Below are positions 25,301 through 33,300 of a DNA stretch of 53,716 nucleotides, piece after piece. Source of the stretch: Phycisphaerales bacterium (GTDB lineage Bacteria; Planctomycetota; Phycisphaerae; Phycisphaerales; UBA1924); the NCBI GenBank assembly GCA_023382935.1, contig JAHDXL010000005.1:1-53716 (forward strand), given 5' to 3'. The position numbers and the translations under genes were made by a program. Each line of letters opens with the position of its first letter. Within the stretch, counting starts at the first letter, position 1. The notes under the pieces are model-generated. The model made no database searches. It had not been told where the DNA came from and worked only from the letters and a program-made list of their open reading frames with translations.

Positions 25301-26684
25301 GACATCGGCACAGCGGTGGCACGCGGCGCTGGCGGGTTCGAGCGATGAGGCTCGATTCAGCGCGGTGATGGGGCTGCGCGATCGGTTCAAGGATGCGGAT
25401 CAGTTGCTGACCGACGCGGACCGGCGGAACATCCGGCTGCTGGAGTTGAAGGCGGCGTTGTCGCGTGTGGATGCGAGCAACAAGGAGCAGGCCGACGCGC
25501 AGGTGCGCCAGGTCGTGCAGGCGTGGGTGCGAGAGGCGGGTGGTCTCTTTGACGGGCAAGCGGCTTGGGTGAGCGGGCTGGAGGCGGCGCTCGAGGAGAA
25601 CGCGAAGGGTGCGGCCGGAGGCATGTTCGAGGCGGATTCCGCTGGTCCTGCGGCGGTCGGTGCGGGTGTCTTCAAGGGAGCGGACGAGGAGTTCTCGTAC
25701 CTGGATTACACGATCGCGGGCATAGACGTGCGGCTGCTTCGCGTGGGCGAGTTGGAGTCTGACGCGGCGAACGAGGCGGGACAGACCTTTGTGTGGTACT
25801 TGCAGACGGAGGAAGTGAGCCTCGAGTTGTTCAGCGCGGTGGCCCGGGAACGGAGCCGCGAGGAACAGTGGCGCGCGTTGGCGCGGGCGAGCGAGACGGG
25901 GCCCAGCGTGTGGCAGCGTCGAGGGCCGCGCGGCTTTGCCGTGGCGAGGGCGTGGCTGGAGGCCAACCCGGACATCAGCAGCAGCGCTTCGCCGCTGTTC
26001 GCTCAGGGTGATCCGGCGGACCGTTACCTGCTGGCGCAGCGGGAGCAGAACCCATCGCCGGGCATGCCGATGCAGCAGATCAGTTATAACGTGGCCAAGG
26101 AATTCGCCGAGGAGGTGGGGCTGCGCCTGCCGACGCTGGCGGTGTGGCGTTCGGCGGCCGGGGCGGTACTGGGCGGGTTGAATGCGAACGCGGCGCAGGC
26201 TGCGGGGTTGAACTTGCGGGACGCGACGTGGGGGCAGCAGGCCGATTACGACCGGCAGAACAATTTCTTGCAGGGGATGGCCGGTTGGAGGAGCGACTGG
26301 TTCGGAAGGAACCCAGCCACCGATTATTTTGAGCAGCGATGGGGAGACCTGAACGACGGGTATCTGTATTTTGCCCCGACGAATCGGGCGTCGGCGAGCG
26401 GTCCGTTCGCGGATCTGGTCGGGAATGTTGCTGAATACGTGACGGCGGGCGACGCGGGGGGCGCGGTGTACGTGGTGGGTGGGTCGGCGATGTCGCCGCC
26501 ACCGACGGGCGGGGGCGACTTGGAGGTGCGTGCGCGGCCGCGAGACCTGCGCGATGGATACGCCGACGTTGGTTTCCGGCTGGCGATGCGGGTGCCGAAG
26601 GACGCGTTCATCACGACGGCATTGCAGCGGGTGAATCGGCACCTGCGGTCGGCACCGTTCACCTGGGCGGGTGGGAATCCCTGA
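22392..26684 (+). CDS. Pseudokinase - TM - helical stalk - FGE-fold protein
   Basis: 1430 aa from ATG 22392 (no clear ribosome site). Residues 1-245 follow a protein-kinase layout: YQLVRELRRSPVG (glycine loop region), FLVEVRLPDP where the catalytic lysine strand would be (Lys lost), helix RLLMLGILDGLIALRDRC, then AHGELDAARVLI (133-144), which lines up with HRDLKPxNVLI but lacks Asp and Lys. It is therefore a pseudokinase. A membrane helix at about 257-280 (LVIAGLVGLAVLGGGGYLGV) gives N-in/C-out topology. Residues 300-1120 are a long charged helical stalk. Residues 1130-1410 are an FGE/SUMF1-fold domain (RLPTLAVWRSAAG, LVGNVAEYV, DGYADVGFRLAM) without the catalytic cysteines. PpkA-type kinases with an outside domain control other T6SSs; this one would sense or scaffold rather than phosphorylate. 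The FGE part and tail are paralogous to those of the TagF protein at 34878. Confidence 0.8.
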   Translation: MVSYAGYQLVRELRRSPVGFDALAHRSDAPTREFLVEVRLPDPIAAGGDERLGIEQFLRQARVQQSIGSDAWVRVLEVGQGEDEGYAVKDYYARSVRTLIEAKARLEPAQTRLLMLGILDGLIALRDRCGGRAHGELDAARVLIDESPGPGRWRGLLNAPADDADGRVRGKVARLDDLRGLARIIIGLVDLRVPSSLPGSVGPNERWKQAFGPQVEAWVEVVNALLDISLDPDALPLEEVRRRIEVIVAPVRRSKRGLVIAGLVGLAVLGGGGYLGVRMLGGGQKAAVVHYDFTPLHWVEFNIDFQFKDLLTAENWSPPPGVGAESAWEKWFASLGAAVAQKPDTSERPSYIADTPELLARLINPAGSQEVEAAERDQQKAGKAAASYAAWKRGVLDVLVQAPGKQSLEEVGAWLGENPLGEALTRQASAWEEWTSPWTTPEGLEGQIDSSAFKPEATARAERVKAFVDRVRLAAAAAEVNEQIRKLEEPLSRIVQAGEANDDAVLREAGAIVRRFVVRDDKRDVRAALSGMGERLSTQVSDVVSAIAATLDGVYAQTHKPSLRQALADVNTQDGTLESLRRWHEVVSGKTLVELTGPGDPLSAWRGGGQPPKRAGFPAQIAQLEQLLRQDGVTSEQRAAVAEEMQRAKKGMDEADDLVRAALDLAPIAANQQRLREAADAAKQRVDEASSLMALRIDDLSVTRDKLKTLFAQARKFGDEQVDARFDEIRAQFFARLDSTPVEALPKLNESYKQVQARMEEIKRRHDVRLETGAWAGKLAIEAVETSFAQLRSKRLTLALVAVSIDAVAPAPSNEETDPVLTQVRVLLEEAIGRVGDLSNRLDGWQEPEAMREELALVSGFSLAGVPGLEAADAQTLASAFGSASADLLARVRAAGLVSGTPDELVGIVRQGLSNKPEQRVAAYRALSRSEAWPRTTDDLNNEVAARESLLEAIRSAGVSVPELVAEIERTSAQRWHAALAGSSDEARFSAVMGLRDRFKDADQLLTDADRRNIRLLELKAALSRVDASNKEQADAQVRQVVQAWVREAGGLFDGQAAWVSGLEAALEENAKGAAGGMFEADSAGPAAVGAGVFKGADEEFSYLDYTIAGIDVRLLRVGELESDAANEAGQTFVWYLQTEEVSLELFSAVARERSREEQWRALARASETGPSVWQRRGPRGFAVARAWLEANPDISSSASPLFAQGDPADRYLLAQREQNPSPGMPMQQISYNVAKEFAEEVGLRLPTLAVWRSAAGAVLGGLNANAAQAAGLNLRDATWGQQADYDRQNNFLQGMAGWRSDWFGRNPATDYFEQRWGDLNDGYLYFAPTNRASASGPFADLVGNVAEYVTAGDAGGAVYVVGGSAMSPPPTGGGDLEVRARPRDLRDGYADVGFRLAMRVPKDAFITTALQRVNRHLRSAPFTWAGGNP

Positions 26685-26698
26685 AACAAGGCAGTTGC

Positions 26699-27010
26699 TT
26701 AGTCGGCGGTGGGGGCGGTGACAATGCGGGTGTCGCCAGTGGAGCGCATGCGCAAGGCGTAGGCCCGGGTGTCTTGGAAGCAGGCGGCACCGAGTCCGTC
26801 GCTGACGGCAAGGTACCCGAGCGAACTGCGGGAGAACGTGGCGGCCCCGAGGTCGTCGGAGGCGGCGAGGACGATGGGCTGGTTGACGGGGGGATACCAC
26901 CAGTCGCGGTCTTGGACCGAGTAGGTGTGGACATGGGACTGGCGGTGGGCGCCGCACCCCCCCAGAACGAGCGATGCAGAAAGGATGACGGCGTACCGAG
27001 CGAGCCTCAT
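26699..27010 (-). CDS. Small lipoprotein, antisense to the T6SS genes
   Basis: 103 aa from ATG 27010 with AGGAGA upstream. The signal MRLARYAVILSASLVLGGC ends in a lipobox (Cys19). The mature 84 residues are not recognised: VQDRDWWYPPVNQPIVLAAS, then LGAATFSRSSLGYLAVSDGL and DTRAYALRMRSTGDTRI. Aromatic and beta-rich composition suggests a small globular envelope domain. It is the only minus-strand gene in the T6SS block and ends 14 bp from the upstream gene. Clean signal peptide plus good ribosome site make it real despite its size. Confidence 0.75.
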   Translation of the reverse strand: MRLARYAVILSASLVLGGCGAHRQSHVHTYSVQDRDWWYPPVNQPIVLAASDDLGAATFSRSSLGYLAVSDGLGAACFQDTRAYALRMRSTGDTRIVTAPTAD

Positions 27011-27170
27011 GGTTTCTCTCCTGTGAGTGCAGGAGAAAGATCGACGCTGAGGACGGGCGGGGTAAGTTGGTCAGGGGAGGAGGGGCGAAGAACGAGACTC
27101 GCAGACGTTGCAGGCGCGCGAAACGTCGAGGTCGCAGCGGGATGCGGGTGCGGGGCGCGGAGAAACCCCG

Positions 27171-27176
27171 TATTAT
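27171..27176. promoter_or_regulatory. AT island TATTAT, possible -10 for either strand
   Basis: TATTATG stands out in very GC-rich sequence. On + it is a good -10 for the gene at 27227 (start about 27183); on - it reads CATAAT and could serve the lipoprotein gene at 27010. No convincing -35 is seen on either side. If functional it would make the tssK-L-M part a separate transcript. Confidence 0.35.
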
Positions 27177-27226
27177 GGGCCTCGACCTGTGGCGCAGGGA
27201 TAGGGCGCAGGGAAAGGCGGTCCGGC

Positions 27227-28147
27227 GTGGGTGATGAGACTTGGCGTTCGCTGGCGGAGCGAACGGGGAACCGAATCCGACTTTTGCAGGCCGACTTGGC
27301 CGACTCGGACGCGGAAGGGCGTCGGGCGGTGATTGCTGACGAGATCAGGGCGGCGTTGGAGAAGGTGATCCCCCAGGAACGGGAGATGTTTCTGGAGGCG
27401 ATCGAGGCCAGGTTCCCCGCCTGGGAATCGGAGGCGCTGGGGCAGGTGCAGCAGGCGGCGCCGGCGGCGAGCGTGTCGGCGACGGACATGGCCGAGTTCA
27501 ATGATCCGGGGTTTCTGATCCGCCAATTGCAGCAGTTGGCGCCGAAGATGACTCCGGACCAGCGGTTGCGCGCGGCGATGCAGTTGGAGAAGGCGGGGAT
27601 CTCCACGGGCGGAGCGGCCGGGGTGGGGGCCGAGGCGATGGCTCGGCTGCGTGCGACGGTGCAGGCCTCGCCGGACGCCAGGATCGATCTGGACCGGTTG
27701 GTGACGGTGATGTCGGTGGCGATCGAGAAGATGGTGAACCTGGACGACATCGCCAGCAAGAACTGGGCGCAGTTGAGTCAGGGGGGGCGGCACCGGGGCA
27801 GGTCGGGCTTGGCCAAATCAATCGGGCAGTATGTCACGGGCGACGCGGCGGTGGGCAGTTTGCAGGTGACGGAAGAGTTGGAGCAGTTTCGTCGTCTGGC
27901 GGCGTCGCTGATCGTGGCGCTGAGCCACACGGGGCAGGCGGCGTATGAACAGATGAAGAAGTTGCACCCGGAGACGATCCAGACAGCAGCGGCGGCGGAA
28001 AAGGGGCTGCTTTTGGGCAACGAGGTGAAGTGCTGGCGCAAGTACCGTGAAGTGGCTGAGTCGATCGACCCGGCGGCGGTGGAAGCCGAGGTGCTTCGGA
28101 TGCTGGCGGGGTTTGTGAATGACCTGATGAGCCGGCAGTCCCGCTAG
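27227..28147 (+). CDS. T6SS-associated protein resembling TagH C-terminal domain, no FHA
   Basis: 306 aa from GTG 27227; the frame is open farther upstream but the TATTAT island and antisense gene argue for this start. The first ~140 residues are helical (RRAVIADEIRAALEKVIPQE). Residues 160-300 resemble the C-terminal domain of T6SS FHA proteins (TagH/ImpI): RLVTVMSVAIEKMVNLDDIA, then GDAAVGSLQVTEELEQFRRL, AYEQMKKLHPETIQ and EVKCWRKYREVAES. These fit that family's 'L..ll.ar..K', 'Av...f.dL..H..A' and 'K.We.Y.e.y' features. The phosphothreonine-binding FHA domain that normally precedes it is absent. It directly precedes tssK (48 bp). The assignment is by pattern and position. Confidence 0.55.
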   Translation: MGDETWRSLAERTGNRIRLLQADLADSDAEGRRAVIADEIRAALEKVIPQEREMFLEAIEARFPAWESEALGQVQQAAPAASVSATDMAEFNDPGFLIRQLQQLAPKMTPDQRLRAAMQLEKAGISTGGAAGVGAEAMARLRATVQASPDARIDLDRLVTVMSVAIEKMVNLDDIASKNWAQLSQGGRHRGRSGLAKSIGQYVTGDAAVGSLQVTEELEQFRRLAASLIVALSHTGQAAYEQMKKLHPETIQTAAAAEKGLLLGNEVKCWRKYREVAESIDPAAVEAEVLRMLAGFVNDLMSRQSR

Positions 28148-28195
28148 CATCGGGTGACTGGGTGTGACGGGTTTGCTGGAGGCCTTTCGAGAGTT

Positions 28196-29563
28196 ATGAC
28201 CGTACAGGTTCACTGGCACGAAGGTCTCTTTCTGCAGCCGCATCATCTGCAGGCGATGCAGCGTCAGTTGCTGCAGCGTATTGCGAGCGAGCGGCGGTTT
28301 GGGTGGTCGTATCCGTACGGGCTGATCGAATCGAGGCTGTCGACGGACGAACTGGAGAATATGCGGCTGCGGTTTGACCGGCTGCACCTGGTTCTTCCGA
28401 GCGGGCTGGAGTTGAACATCCAGGTGAACGCGGACCTTCCGGCGCTGGACATCGAGGAGGTGTTCAACGCGAGCACGGCGCCGTTCACGGTGAGCATCGG
28501 GGTACCGCTGTGGTATGCCAAGCGTGCCAACGCGATGGCGATCGGAGGGGAGAAGGACTGGCGGATCAAGAGGCTGTACAACGTGGCGGAGGAGGAGGCG
28601 GCTGACGAGAACACGGGGGACAACCAGCAGACGGTGCTGGTGCGGAAGATCAATGCGAGGCTGTTGTTTCCCGATGACGACCGGAGCGACCTGGAGACGC
28701 TTCCGCTGGTGCGGATCATGCACGCGGCGGGGGAGGAGACGGGGGTTCCGCGGCTGGATCCGAACTTCATTCCGCCGTGCATGCTGCTGAGCGGGTCATC
28801 GGTGCTGCGGGAGGCGTTGCGCGACATTTCGAACCAGGTGGAGGCGGCGCGGAAGGAAGCGGCGCAGTTGCTCAGCCGCGGGGGCTTCAACGCCGAGGCG
28901 ATTCGCGGAGTGATGGTGCAGCAGTTGATGCGTCTTCAGACGCTGAACCTGTATGCGGGGCGGCTGGGTCCGCTGACGCAGGCTGCGGGCGGGGTTTCGC
29001 CGTTCGACATGTACCTGGAGTTGCGCGGGCTGCTGGGGCAGTTGGCGGCGTTGTCGCCGGACGTGGACCCGTTTGAGGCGCCCAAGTATGACCACGACAA
29101 CCCGGCGATTCCGTTTCTTGGGCTGTGCAACCAGATTCGTGCGTTGCTGCGCGGGGAGGGCCCGGAGACGTGGATTCGGACGATGTTCCGGCTGGAGGGG
29201 GGCATATTCGTTGCCGACCTGGAGCCGAAGCACATCCAGGGGCCGAACGAGTATTTCCTGGGGATCAAGACGCGCCGGGATCCGCGCGAGTTGGCCAAAC
29301 TGGTGGAGGATCAGGACGAGTTCAAGTTGATTGCCAAGACGATGGCGCACACGCGCGTGCGTGGGGTGAAGTTGCAGGAGGAGCGGCATCCACCGATGCA
29401 GTTGCCTGCGCAAGTGGGGCTGCACTATTACCGGCTGCTGCGGCCTGAGAGCCAGCGGATGTGGGACAAGATCTGCTCGGAGAAGTCGCTGGCGGTGAAT
29501 TTCAAGGGCGTGGAATCGTCGGGGTTCGAGGAAGTGGCGCTGTATATGACCGTGCCGGGGTGA
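28196..29563 (+). CDS. tssK: T6SS baseplate protein TssK
   Basis: 455 aa from ATG 28196. The start is fixed by the family's hallmark N-terminus: MTVQVHWHEGLFLQPHHLQA. Trimeric TssK links the baseplate (TssFG) to the membrane complex (TssLM) in the cytoplasm. Other family features are RFGWSYPYGLIESRLSTDEL, FIPPCMLLSGSSVLREALRD and the C-terminal adhesin-binding-like region HPPMQLPAQVGLHYYRLLRP. Length is normal (about 440-460). It is followed by tssL 19 bp on, the standard tssK-tssL-tssM order. Confidence 0.95.
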   Translation: MTVQVHWHEGLFLQPHHLQAMQRQLLQRIASERRFGWSYPYGLIESRLSTDELENMRLRFDRLHLVLPSGLELNIQVNADLPALDIEEVFNASTAPFTVSIGVPLWYAKRANAMAIGGEKDWRIKRLYNVAEEEAADENTGDNQQTVLVRKINARLLFPDDDRSDLETLPLVRIMHAAGEETGVPRLDPNFIPPCMLLSGSSVLREALRDISNQVEAARKEAAQLLSRGGFNAEAIRGVMVQQLMRLQTLNLYAGRLGPLTQAAGGVSPFDMYLELRGLLGQLAALSPDVDPFEAPKYDHDNPAIPFLGLCNQIRALLRGEGPETWIRTMFRLEGGIFVADLEPKHIQGPNEYFLGIKTRRDPRELAKLVEDQDEFKLIAKTMAHTRVRGVKLQEERHPPMQLPAQVGLHYYRLLRPESQRMWDKICSEKSLAVNFKGVESSGFEEVALYMTVPG

Positions 29564-29582
29564 GACGGTCTGAGGGCTGACG

Positions 29583-30287
29583 ATGAGACCGGAGTTGCGA
29601 CTGCACGAATTGTGTGAGCCGCTGTTTCAGTATGTGTGCCGGCTGAACCGTTCGGCGCGCAAGGGTGTCGGGCTGGAGCCGAACCTGGTGCGTGCGGACA
29701 TCCAGGCGTTGTTCAGCGACATGAGGTCGAAAGCGGCGCAGGAGCCCGGGCTGGGTGACCAGTTTGCCAAGGTGGAACTGCCGCTGATCTACTTTGTGGA
29801 CTTCATGATCAAGGAAAGCAGTCTGTCGTTTGCGCACCAGTGGCGCGAGTTGGCGCACGACCTTGGGAAGATGGCCGGCGACGAGGAGTTTTTTGACCTG
29901 CTCGATGAGACGCTGCGTGACCCTAGCGAAAGCGCAACGCAGCGGCTGGCGGTGTTCTACTCCTGCCTGGGGCTGGGGTTCACGGGGTTTTATACGGGTC
30001 AGCCGGAGTACCTGTGCAAGAAGATGATGGAAATCCAGGCTCGGCTGAGGCCGTTCGTGGACATGGACCCGAGTGGGCGTGTGTGTCCGGATGCATATGA
30101 GCATGTGGACACGCGGCCGCTGAACCTGCCTCCGCTGCGAAACCTGACAGGGCTGGTGGTGGTGATGGTCGTGGTACTGATCGGCGTGATGGTGGCGAAC
30201 TGGGTGCTGTACGCAAACGCCGTCGGCGATCTGAAGGATGCGCTGTCGGTGGTGGTGGATCAGCGGGCCGAGTCGAAGAAAGAGTGA
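29583..30287 (+). CDS. tssL: T6SS membrane-complex protein TssL (DotU/IcmH family)
   Basis: 234 aa from ATG 29583. The cytoplasmic hook domain fills residues 1-180: LCEPLFQYVCRLNRSARKG, then FAKVELPLIYFVDFMIKESS and FYSCLGLGFTGFYTGQPEYL, the last matching the family's 'l.LGF.GrYr' motif. A single C-terminal membrane helix (about 192-214, LVVVMVVVLIGVMVANWVLY) gives the typical tail-anchored form. TssL joins TssM and TssJ in the envelope channel. There is no peptidoglycan-binding OmpA-like extension, so another protein must contact the wall. Confidence 0.93.
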   Translation: MRPELRLHELCEPLFQYVCRLNRSARKGVGLEPNLVRADIQALFSDMRSKAAQEPGLGDQFAKVELPLIYFVDFMIKESSLSFAHQWRELAHDLGKMAGDEEFFDLLDETLRDPSESATQRLAVFYSCLGLGFTGFYTGQPEYLCKKMMEIQARLRPFVDMDPSGRVCPDAYEHVDTRPLNLPPLRNLTGLVVVMVVVLIGVMVANWVLYANAVGDLKDALSVVVDQRAESKKE

Positions 30288-30315
30288 GGGTTCGGGCAAT
30301 CGCTGGAGCGTGGGC

Positions 30316-33300
30316 ATGCCGAGTCTGAACATGTTTTTCAATCTGCCGATGCCGGTGAAGGCGGGGCTGCTGCTGGCCTCGGGGGGCGGCATAATCATGC
30401 TGCTTTTCATGCTGATGCACAGCAACGTGCTGCCGCCAGTGGTTGGATACCTGATCTTGGTGGTTCTGGCGCTGGCGGCGGCGGCGGGAGCGGCGTGGAA
30501 ACTGATTACCAAGAAGTTGGAGAAGAGGAAGGCCAAGCCGTTCGAGCAAAAGATCGCGGAGAGTTCGGCGGCGGCGCCGCAGGGGGTGAGCGACCCGGGG
30601 AGCCGTGCGAAACTGGATGACCTGCGCAAGAAGTTTGACGAAGGCATCCAGGTGTTCAAGGAGCACGGCAAGGATCTGTACACGATGCCGTGGTACGTGA
30701 TCGTGGGCGAGCCGGGGTCGGGCAAGACCGAGGCGATGCGTCACAGCAACGTGGGATTCCCGCCGGGCTTGCAGAACCAGTTGCAGGGCGTGGGCGGCAC
30801 GGTGAACATGCACTGGTGGTTCACCAACGAAGCGGTGATGATCGACACGGCCGGTCGGCTGATGTTCGAGGAGGTGGAGCCGGGGCAGACGAGCGAGTGG
30901 AACGAGTTCCTGAAGATGCTTCGGCAGGCCAGGCCGAACTGTCCGCTCAACGGCATGCTGCTGGTGATTCCGGCGGACAGCCTGATCAAGGACACGGCCA
31001 ACGACATAGATCGCAAGGGGAGCAAGATCGCGCAGCAGTTGGACCAGATCCAGCGTGCACTGGGGGTACGGTTCCCGGTGTACATCCTGATCAGCAAGTC
31101 GGACCGGATCAACGGGTTCCGCGAGTTCTTCGACGAACTGACCGATCCGGTGGCGGCGATGCAGATGATGGGGTGGTCGAACCCGAACGATCTGGACACG
31201 GCGTTCGATCCGTCGATGGTCGAGCAGCACCTCAAGACAGTGCGCGACCGGCTGGTGCGGCGGCGTTTTGCGTTGCTGTCCAACCCGGTGCACAGCGAAG
31301 ACCCGATGGGGCGGCGCATCGACCAGGTGGACGCGCTGTATGCGTTCCCGGACAGTCTGGTGAAACTGGCGCCGCGCCTGCGCCGGTATTTGGAGATGGT
31401 GTTTGTCGCGGGTGAGTGGTCGCAGAAGCCGCTGTTCCTTCGCGGAATTTACTTCACCAGTTCGATGCGTGAGGGCGACGCGCTGGACGCGGACCTGGCC
31501 GACGTGCTGGGCGTGCAAGTGGATGCGCTGATCGAGGGCAAGTTGTGGGAGCGTGAACGGAGTTACTTCCTCAAGGACGTGTTCAAGGAGAAGATGTTCC
31601 GCGAGCGAGGGCTGGTGACGCGTGAGACCAACGTGGGCAAGAGCCGTCGTCGGCAGTCGATGATCCTGATGGGAGCGGCGGCGGCGGCGGCACTGGTGAT
31701 CGGCGGCTGGACATGGTTCAGCGTGCAGAAACTCAGCGAGAGCGTGGCGGGGTACGCGGGCTTCTGGACCGCCCTGGCCAAAGACATTCGCAGCAAGGGC
31801 GTGGGAAAGGCGCTGGCGGATGAGAACACGCGCAGCGTGATGGCGGTGAGCCCGGTGGCCAGTTGGGAGTATCGCGACGGGATGTCCAACTGGGGGTTGG
31901 AGTTTTCGTGGACTCTGGACGGCAAGGAGATGGGGGCCGGCACGGAGCGCGACCGGCGCATCGACATGCAGGAGACGGCTCTGACGCACGCGACGCGGAT
32001 TCGCTCAATGGGCACGACGCCCCTGATTTTCCGTTTTGCGGGGGCGCTGACGACGGACCTTCCGCGGCAACTGCCAGAAGCACAGAAGGCGCTTTTGGAA
32101 TCGAAAGTGCTGGACGCATTCGTGAACCCTGCTCGCAGCGTGATGGGGTCGGAATTGGGGCCCAAAGAGTGGAATCGCCCGGCGCTGGATGCGCTGGCCA
32201 CTCTGGTGGAGATGCAGGCGATCGGGCTGCCGGGGGGCCCTGGCTCGGGCGAGAGCACGCCGGCGTACGAGCGTTGGATCACGTCGCTGGGATTCCGGGG
32301 CGACAGCGGGGAGGCGCCATTCCAGGGACGGCAACTCACCGATCGCGGGTGGGGAACGTTGATCGAGACGGGCGCGTCGGGCACGCACGCGCAGCGTCTG
32401 GCGAAGATTCTGGACCAGACTTATCGCACCAGCGGCGGGGCGGTGGACTTGGAGAGTTTGGCCAAGGCGCTGGACATCGAGTCAGGCGACGCGTTGGAGG
32501 CGGTGAAGCAGGGCGTCGAGTCGTTTATCGCGGCCGGCGGGTTGCGCGAGGGGTCGGGCGGACTGCTGACCGAGTTGCAGAAGTTCAACGCGGCGGCGGC
32601 GGAGTACGTGCGGGCGGAAGAGGCGTTGGGCGCGTTTGGCGGTTTTGCGTCGGTGCAGTCGCGGGAGGATTTTCGCGGGGCGCGAAGCGCGTGGCTTCAG
32701 AGCGTGTCAGCCCTTGAAGAGAAGAAGAGGGCCGTCGACGCGGTGCTCTTCGCGAGCGACCGAAGTCTGACGGCGATCGGGCGGTTTTTGACGGAAACAG
32801 CGCAAGAGAACCTCAAGAGCGAGATGGGCAAGCGGGCCAGCCAGGACATCAATGACTCGTTTGGGCTGCTCATCAATGCGATTCCGGTGGTGGAAAACGC
32901 GGCCGAGTTCCGGCCGGAGAAGTCGCGGGAGCGTGTCAAGGCGCTGGCAGAGTTGAGGACGAAACTGGAGAACAAGCGCAAGGCGCTGGTTGAGGAAGTG
33001 GCCGGGCAGGTGGAAGTGGCCTTCGGCGCCACGCCGAGCCAGTATCGGACGGCGATGATGACGATGTCGGCGGGAAGCCGCGAGCCGGCGTACGTGACGC
33101 GGTTCGAGGCGATCTCGGCGGTGGCGAAGATGGTGGGAGAGGACCCGGCTGTCGCGGACGTGGACATCTTCACGCTGGCAGAGGCCGTGGGCAGGTTGGG
33201 CGAGCGCATGAAGGCGACGCCCGCACCGGCGGGAGTGGCGTCATGCGCGGCGGCGAGCGCGGCGTATCAGCGGTATTGCGAGACGCTGGTGGTGGAGGCG

